Made by a program: the position numbers and the translations under genes. Source: Acidiphilium acidophilum (GTDB lineage: Bacteria > Pseudomonadota > Alphaproteobacteria > Acetobacterales > Acetobacteraceae). Taken from it: a DNA stretch of 64,000 bases. Positions 60,177 through 64,000 of the stretch are shown in pieces. The notes under the pieces are model-generated. The model did not search any database. It was not told the DNA's origin and saw only the letters and a list, made by a program, of their open reading frames with translations. The stretch lies in the NCBI RefSeq assembly GCF_033842475.1, contig NZ_JAWXYB010000002.1:1-64000 (forward strand), written 5' to 3'. Position 1 is the stretch's first letter. Every line of letters begins with the position of its first letter.

Positions 60177-61715
60177 ATGCCGCCCGGCGCATGGAACACA
60201 TCGTTGGAGGTAGATCCAAAAGCTGGTGCCAGCCAATCCGGCCGTTTGACCAATTTGAGCCGGTTAGGCGGCTCGATAGTCATGCGGATGACTGCTTGGT
60301 ACGCGGGCACCAGCTTTCTGCTGATTCTGATCGCCACCAGCTTCCTGTACTGGACGATCGCTGCCAATCTGGAAGCTGAGGACCAGCGTGTCATAAGCAA
60401 CACGACAACCAATCTCGAATATCTACTTCATGCTTCAGTGAACCTGAACGCAGCCAAGCAAATGCTTGCCACTCCATCAGAGTCATTGCCGCGGCCACAA
60501 CTGATCTGGATTCGGGTCATTGCGTCGAATGGGCAAACGCAGATGGAGACGAGGGGAATGGACAAGATCCTGCCGGTCTCGGATTTCCCGCCGCTGATGG
60601 GGATTCAGCCGCACCATGATGTCATCCGCACGATCCAGACGCGGACGTCTCAGACCAGCATGGGACAGCTTTTCCAAACCGTGAGCGGTCGCGTAAACGA
60701 CGCGAATGGCGCGGGCAGAATGTTCCAGGTGGCGATTGACAGGACTGATGAGCAACGTCTTCTGATCCGCTACCGCGAGCGGCTGCTGTTGGTGCTGACC
60801 ACCTCTCTCGCCCTCTGCTCGGCGATCGGTTATGTAATTGCCCGAAGCGGGATGCGGCCCGTCGAGCGCATCATCAGGACCGCCCAGACGATCCGCTCCT
60901 CCACGCTGCACGAACGTATCGATCTTGTTGGACTTCCTGCGGAGTTGCGGTCCCTGGCCGACACCGTCAACGGCATGCTGGACCGGCTTGAAGAATCCTT
61001 TGTGCAGATATCGCGATTCTCGGCCGATGTTGCCCACGAATTGCGGACACCGGTTAATAATCTGCGGGGCGAGATCGAGGTAGCTCTGGGTAAGGATCGT
61101 CCCCCAGAGGAATACCGGGACGTGCTGGGCTCGGCTCTGGAGGAATGCGCCCGCATCAGCCGGGTGATCCAGAGTCTGCTGTTCCTTGCTCGCGCCGAAA
61201 CCGCGGGAGAGAGGCCGCATCTTGAGCAACTGGATCTGAAGGCCGAGATCGTATCAGTTTTGGAATTCTACGAACCCGCAGCTGCCGAGGCCGGCGTCAC
61301 TGTTTCAGAGGAAACACCGGATGATCTTGTTGCCGCGTTTGACCGCACGCTGTTCCAACAAGCCGTCGGTAACCTTGTGGCCAATGCAATTGCTCACACG
61401 CCGAGCGGTGGCCATGTGAAGCTGCAGTCACGGCGCGAAGGCTTATCGCTGCACATCCGGGTGGTCGACACCGGACGCGGCATAGCGCCGGAGCATTTAC
61501 CTTACGTCTTCAACCGGTTCTACCGAGCTGATCGAGCCCGCTCCAGCACCAGCGGGAATTTCGGCTTGGGTCTCGCGGTGGTGAGAAGCATCGCCGCACT
61601 TCACGGTGGGCGGGTGGAAATTGAGAGCGAGGTTGGTCGAGGGACCAGGGTTGTCCTGGTGACACCGTTGGTGTCATCTCCGGCCAATTTATCACGCCCA
61701 TCGTCACCGGTATAA
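60177..61715 (+). CDS. Heavy-metal-type sensor histidine kinase (CusS/CopS-like)
   Basis: Up to 512 residues; native start may be the ATG at 60282 (MRMTAWYAGTSFLLILIATSFLYW, first membrane helix). A periplasmic domain follows, then a second helix (LLVLTTSLALCSAIGYVIA), HAMP (RSGMRPVERIIRTAQTI), H-box FSADVAHELRTPVNNLRGEIEVAL, N-box NLVANAIAHTP, G1 DTGRGIAPEH, F-box FNRFYRADRAR and G2 GNFGLGLAVV. It resembles kinases controlling copper/silver/zinc efflux, and metal-efflux-type genes follow. No response regulator is present next to it. Confidence 0.92.
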   Translation: MPPGAWNTSLEVDPKAGASQSGRLTNLSRLGGSIVMRMTAWYAGTSFLLILIATSFLYWTIAANLEAEDQRVISNTTTNLEYLLHASVNLNAAKQMLATPSESLPRPQLIWIRVIASNGQTQMETRGMDKILPVSDFPPLMGIQPHHDVIRTIQTRTSQTSMGQLFQTVSGRVNDANGAGRMFQVAIDRTDEQRLLIRYRERLLLVLTTSLALCSAIGYVIARSGMRPVERIIRTAQTIRSSTLHERIDLVGLPAELRSLADTVNGMLDRLEESFVQISRFSADVAHELRTPVNNLRGEIEVALGKDRPPEEYRDVLGSALEECARISRVIQSLLFLARAETAGERPHLEQLDLKAEIVSVLEFYEPAAAEAGVTVSEETPDDLVAAFDRTLFQQAVGNLVANAIAHTPSGGHVKLQSRREGLSLHIRVVDTGRGIAPEHLPYVFNRFYRADRARSSTSGNFGLGLAVVRSIAALHGGRVEIESEVGRGTRVVLVTPLVSSPANLSRPSSPV

Positions 61716-61861
61716 AGTCCAGGCCCGCTATCGGGCCGAATTAGCCGTCAATATCACCAAAACGTGATCGATTCTGACGAAACCGACAGGTCCGCGTTCG
61801 GGAAATGTCAGACTAGGCAGGTAAACGCCTTCGACATGGCTCCACTTGCATCACAAGGCTG

Positions 61862-63235
61862 ATGACTCTCTCGAATTTCAAAAGACTGTCCGGCCTTGCG
61901 CTGCTTCTACCGGGGCTGCTGGCTGGCTGCGCGCGGTACACGGCACGCCCAATCAACCCGGCGGCGCGTGCGGCGGTGCTGTCCGCGCGCCGGTTAAATG
62001 ACCCGAAGCTGCTGCGGTTTTTGGCGGCGATGGGACATCCCGCTCAGGAGCTGGATGATCGGCGTTGGGGTATTGATACGCTTACCCTGGTCGCGGTGTA
62101 TGAACGGCCCGATCTCAGCATCGCTGATGCGAATTATGCTTTAGCGAAAGGCGGACTGACCACAGCGGCGGCAATCCCGAACCCGGTTCTGGGGCTCAGC
62201 CCAACCTATAACACGGCGGCTGGTCTACCATCGCCAATTAAAATTGGACCGATCGTGACGTTCCTGATCACCAGCTTTGGGGCGCGTCCGGCCAGCATCG
62301 CGGCGGCACGGGCGGACATCGCCGCATCGCGCGAAGCGGTCCTCACGGCGGCGTGGCAGGAGCGGACACGGGTACGCAACGCCCTGCTGGCGGTGTGGCA
62401 GGCGCGGGCGCAAGCAAGGCTGGCCCGGCAATCGGCGCAATACGCCGAAGCGGGCCTCACCGTGCTGTCCCAGCGTTATTCCGCCGGCATGGTTTCAATT
62501 AGCGCTCTAATTCTACAGCGGCTGACCGCTGAACAGGCTCAATTTGCGGCAACCGAGGCAGTTCGCCGCGAGCGCTTGGCACGAGCTGGTCTTGCCACGG
62601 CAATTGGACTCCCAAACGCGGCGCTCCATGGAATCAAGCTCGACCTTTCGGCATTCGATCACGTTCAAAAGCCGGTTAATCTTGACGTTCTGGCACGGCA
62701 GGCGCTGGTCAATCGACCGACGGTGCTAGCTGCCTTAGAGCGCTACGTCGCGGCCCAGGATCGGCTTAAAGTCGCGATCGACAATCAGTATCCGGCATTC
62801 AATATTGGTCCTGGATATAATTATGATCAAGGGCAGAATAAATTCATTCTGGCGCTCTCTCTACCGCTGCCGATCTTCAACCAGAATCAAGGACCAATTG
62901 CGGTGGCGCGGGCACAGCGGCATCTGGCGGCGGCACAGTTCGATCAGGTGCAGCAAAGGGTGCTCAGCGGCATCGACACTGCCCGCACTGACTGGCGGGC
63001 GAGCCGCGACGTAACGGAAGCGGCGGAACGCGCCGCGGACAGCGCGAAACGGAGCGAGGCATCGGCCCTGAGCGATTTCCGGGCGGGCGCGACCGGGCGG
63101 GTGCGCCTGCTCGGCGCGGAACAGACAGCGATCCTCGCGCGGCAGAATGCCCTTGCCGCACAAATTCAGGCGCGCGTTGCCCTGGGTCATCTGGAAGACG
63201 CGCTGCATCACGTATTTTTCAGGAGCGCATCATGA
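61862..63235 (+). CDS. Outer-membrane efflux protein (CusC/CzcC/TolC family lipoprotein)
   Basis: 457 residues. The lipoprotein signal MTLSNFKRLSGLALLLPGLLAGCARY has its lipobox LAGC at the cleavage site. Two outer-membrane-factor repeats with long Ala-rich helical hairpins are visible (IAAARADIAASREAVLTAAWQERTRVRNALLAVWQAR and IAVARAQRHLAAAQFDQVQQRVLSGIDTARTDW), and beta-strand regions around LPLPIFNQNQGP. It would form the outer-membrane channel of a tripartite pump. Overlaps the next gene in ATGA. Confidence 0.9.
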   Translation: MTLSNFKRLSGLALLLPGLLAGCARYTARPINPAARAAVLSARRLNDPKLLRFLAAMGHPAQELDDRRWGIDTLTLVAVYERPDLSIADANYALAKGGLTTAAAIPNPVLGLSPTYNTAAGLPSPIKIGPIVTFLITSFGARPASIAAARADIAASREAVLTAAWQERTRVRNALLAVWQARAQARLARQSAQYAEAGLTVLSQRYSAGMVSISALILQRLTAEQAQFAATEAVRRERLARAGLATAIGLPNAALHGIKLDLSAFDHVQKPVNLDVLARQALVNRPTVLAALERYVAAQDRLKVAIDNQYPAFNIGPGYNYDQGQNKFILALSLPLPIFNQNQGPIAVARAQRHLAAAQFDQVQQRVLSGIDTARTDWRASRDVTEAAERAADSAKRSEASALSDFRAGATGRVRLLGAEQTAILARQNALAAQIQARVALGHLEDALHHVFFRSAS

Positions 63236-64000
63236 TGCGTCGGGTCTTGTTGAGTCTTTCCGTTCTTCTCGTATCCCAGTGCGCTCAGGCGCAAGCCGTC
63301 GATGCTGATGCCGATGCCAAAGCAGCCTTCATCAAGGTCGATCCCGCCGCTCAGCAGGCGAGCGGGATCGAGGTGCAAAAACTTGCCGCTGTTGTCTTCA
63401 CGCCAAGTCGTGCCGCGTATGGTGTTGTGCTTGATCCTGGTCCGCTGATCGCGTTACGCAGCCAGATTGTCTCAGCGCAGGTAGCGCGTCGATACGCCGC
63501 GCAGTCGCTCTCGCGCGCTCAGTTGCTCTACCGTACCAGCCACAATATTGCGATGGCGGCGCTGCAAGGCGCCGAAGCCCAATATGCGACGGCAAATGCC
63601 AACGAACTCGCGCTCACCGCCAAAGCGCGTACCGATTGGGGCGCAGCGCTCAGCACGCTTCTGGTCAGAGGCGGCCAGTTCATTCAGGCGCTGAGCGACG
63701 GCAAAGCCTCGCTGATCGAGGCCGCCGTCACCGGCAGGTATCTCGATCCTCCAACCTCGGCCTCGGGGCGTGTTTCGGGCGGCGCCCGCATCACCTTGCG
63801 GCTGATTGGGGTCGCCTCTCATGTGCCTTCCGGTCTCGTCGGCCAGGGTTTCTATTACGCGGGACCAGCGGATTTATCCTCCGGCCTGCCGCTTTCCCTG
63901 ATGCTTCCTGAAGGATCGGCACAAGCGGGCGTTGCCGTTCCGCCGAAGGCGATCCTCTATCTCCAGGGTCATAAATCGGTCTTTCGCGAGGTGGCGCCCA
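63232..64000 (+). CDS. Efflux periplasmic adaptor (HlyD/CusB-like), partial
   Basis: Begins MMRRVLLSLSVLLVSQCAQAQAV, a signal peptide, at the ATG overlapping the previous stop; a second ATG follows directly. The mature part has DPAAQQASGIEVQKLAAV...RAAYGVVLDPGPLIALRSQIVSAQVARRYAAQSLSRAQLLYRTSHNIAMAALQGAEAQYATANAN, the expected adaptor start and helical hairpin, and VPPKAILYLQGHKSVFREVA toward the edge. It is open at the window end (256 codons seen). The RND pump gene is presumably next. Confidence 0.85.
   Translation, partial: MMRRVLLSLSVLLVSQCAQAQAVDADADAKAAFIKVDPAAQQASGIEVQKLAAVVFTPSRAAYGVVLDPGPLIALRSQIVSAQVARRYAAQSLSRAQLLYRTSHNIAMAALQGAEAQYATANANELALTAKARTDWGAALSTLLVRGGQFIQALSDGKASLIEAAVTGRYLDPPTSASGRVSGGARITLRLIGVASHVPSGLVGQGFYYAGPADLSSGLPLSLMLPEGSAQAGVAVPPKAILYLQGHKSVFREVAP

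Noticed and set aside
1..64000. CRISPR arrays, tRNA or rRNA genes
   Set aside because: No regularly spaced repeat-spacer series and no cloverleaf-like or rRNA sequence was noticed. The only regularly spaced repeats are the iterons at 12088 and 48400, which lie at replication origins.

Overview
The window looks like part of a mosaic, cointegrate-type plasmid (or plasmid-derived island) of an acidophilic or acetic-acid-type alphaproteobacterium. GC-rich alphaproteobacterial codon use, a Ti/RSF1010-type TraA relaxase, PEP-CTERM proteins and proline-rich exported proteins point that way; Acetobacteraceae (Acidiphilium-like) is my inference, not something the sequence proves. No rRNA, tRNA or CRISPR array was seen.

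Layout. 1-3903: a Tn3-family transposon with 53-bp inverted repeats, inserted in an old IS256-type transposase fragment. 4576-9000: two PEP-CTERM exported-protein genes (one broken by an IS), two possible small membrane proteins and an EAL-domain remnant. 9006-12455: MazEF-like module and replicon 1 (ParA, ribbon-helix-helix protein, Rep, iterons). 12731-19039: VapC-type module, then a MobQ mobilization block (TraD-like, CWC protein, RSF1010-like oriT, TraA, accessory protein split by an IS). 19115-21457: Doc-type and GNAT-type toxin-antitoxin pairs around a resolvase. 21667-23800: pabB-pabC. 24028-25791: Met-rich small exported or membrane proteins and a ParDE pair. 25881-28697: IS256 copy 3 beside an IS4-family element. 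28699-29899: proline-rich protein and DUF4160/DUF2442/DUF29 genes. 29900-33586: second Tn3-family transposon. 33587-37581: cation-efflux gene and fragments, recombinase and IS3 debris, lpxD and BrnTA. 37638-41483: a resolvase and a Tn552/Tn5053-like transposon (resolvase, TniA, TniB). 41677-44953: an AAA15 ATPase plus RloB (AbiL-like defence pair), RloB split by IS256 copy 4. 45433-48486: second DUF4160/DUF2442 pair and replicon 2, lower in GC, with its own ParA, RHH, Rep and unrelated iterons. 48999-49263: a 265-bp non-autonomous Tn3-type miniature element. 49283-53524: a second mobilization block (TraL-like, TraK-like, RHH accessory protein, 3H relaxase). 53623-64000: DUF1640-like protein, beta-propeller protein, a DedA/PAP2/LssY fusion split by two tandem IS256 copies, a heavy-metal-type sensor kinase, and the start of an RND-type metal efflux operon.

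The dominant theme is one IS256-family insertion sequence (1353 bp) present six times, practically identical, with target duplications of 8-9 bp. It has broken at least four genes whose halves can be rejoined in frame after removing the IS and one target copy. The last two copies form a head-to-tail dimer with a 6-bp spacer and a single outer target duplication, which looks like a trapped transposition intermediate. A second theme is redundancy: two replicons with the same gene order, two relaxases, seven or more resolvase genes or fragments, and about eight toxin-antitoxin-like pairs. A third is a recurring 28-bp motif, TGTCGC-N16-GCGACA, found at both ends of the Tn552-like element and also alone at 21504 and 45297, the latter next to the defence pair.
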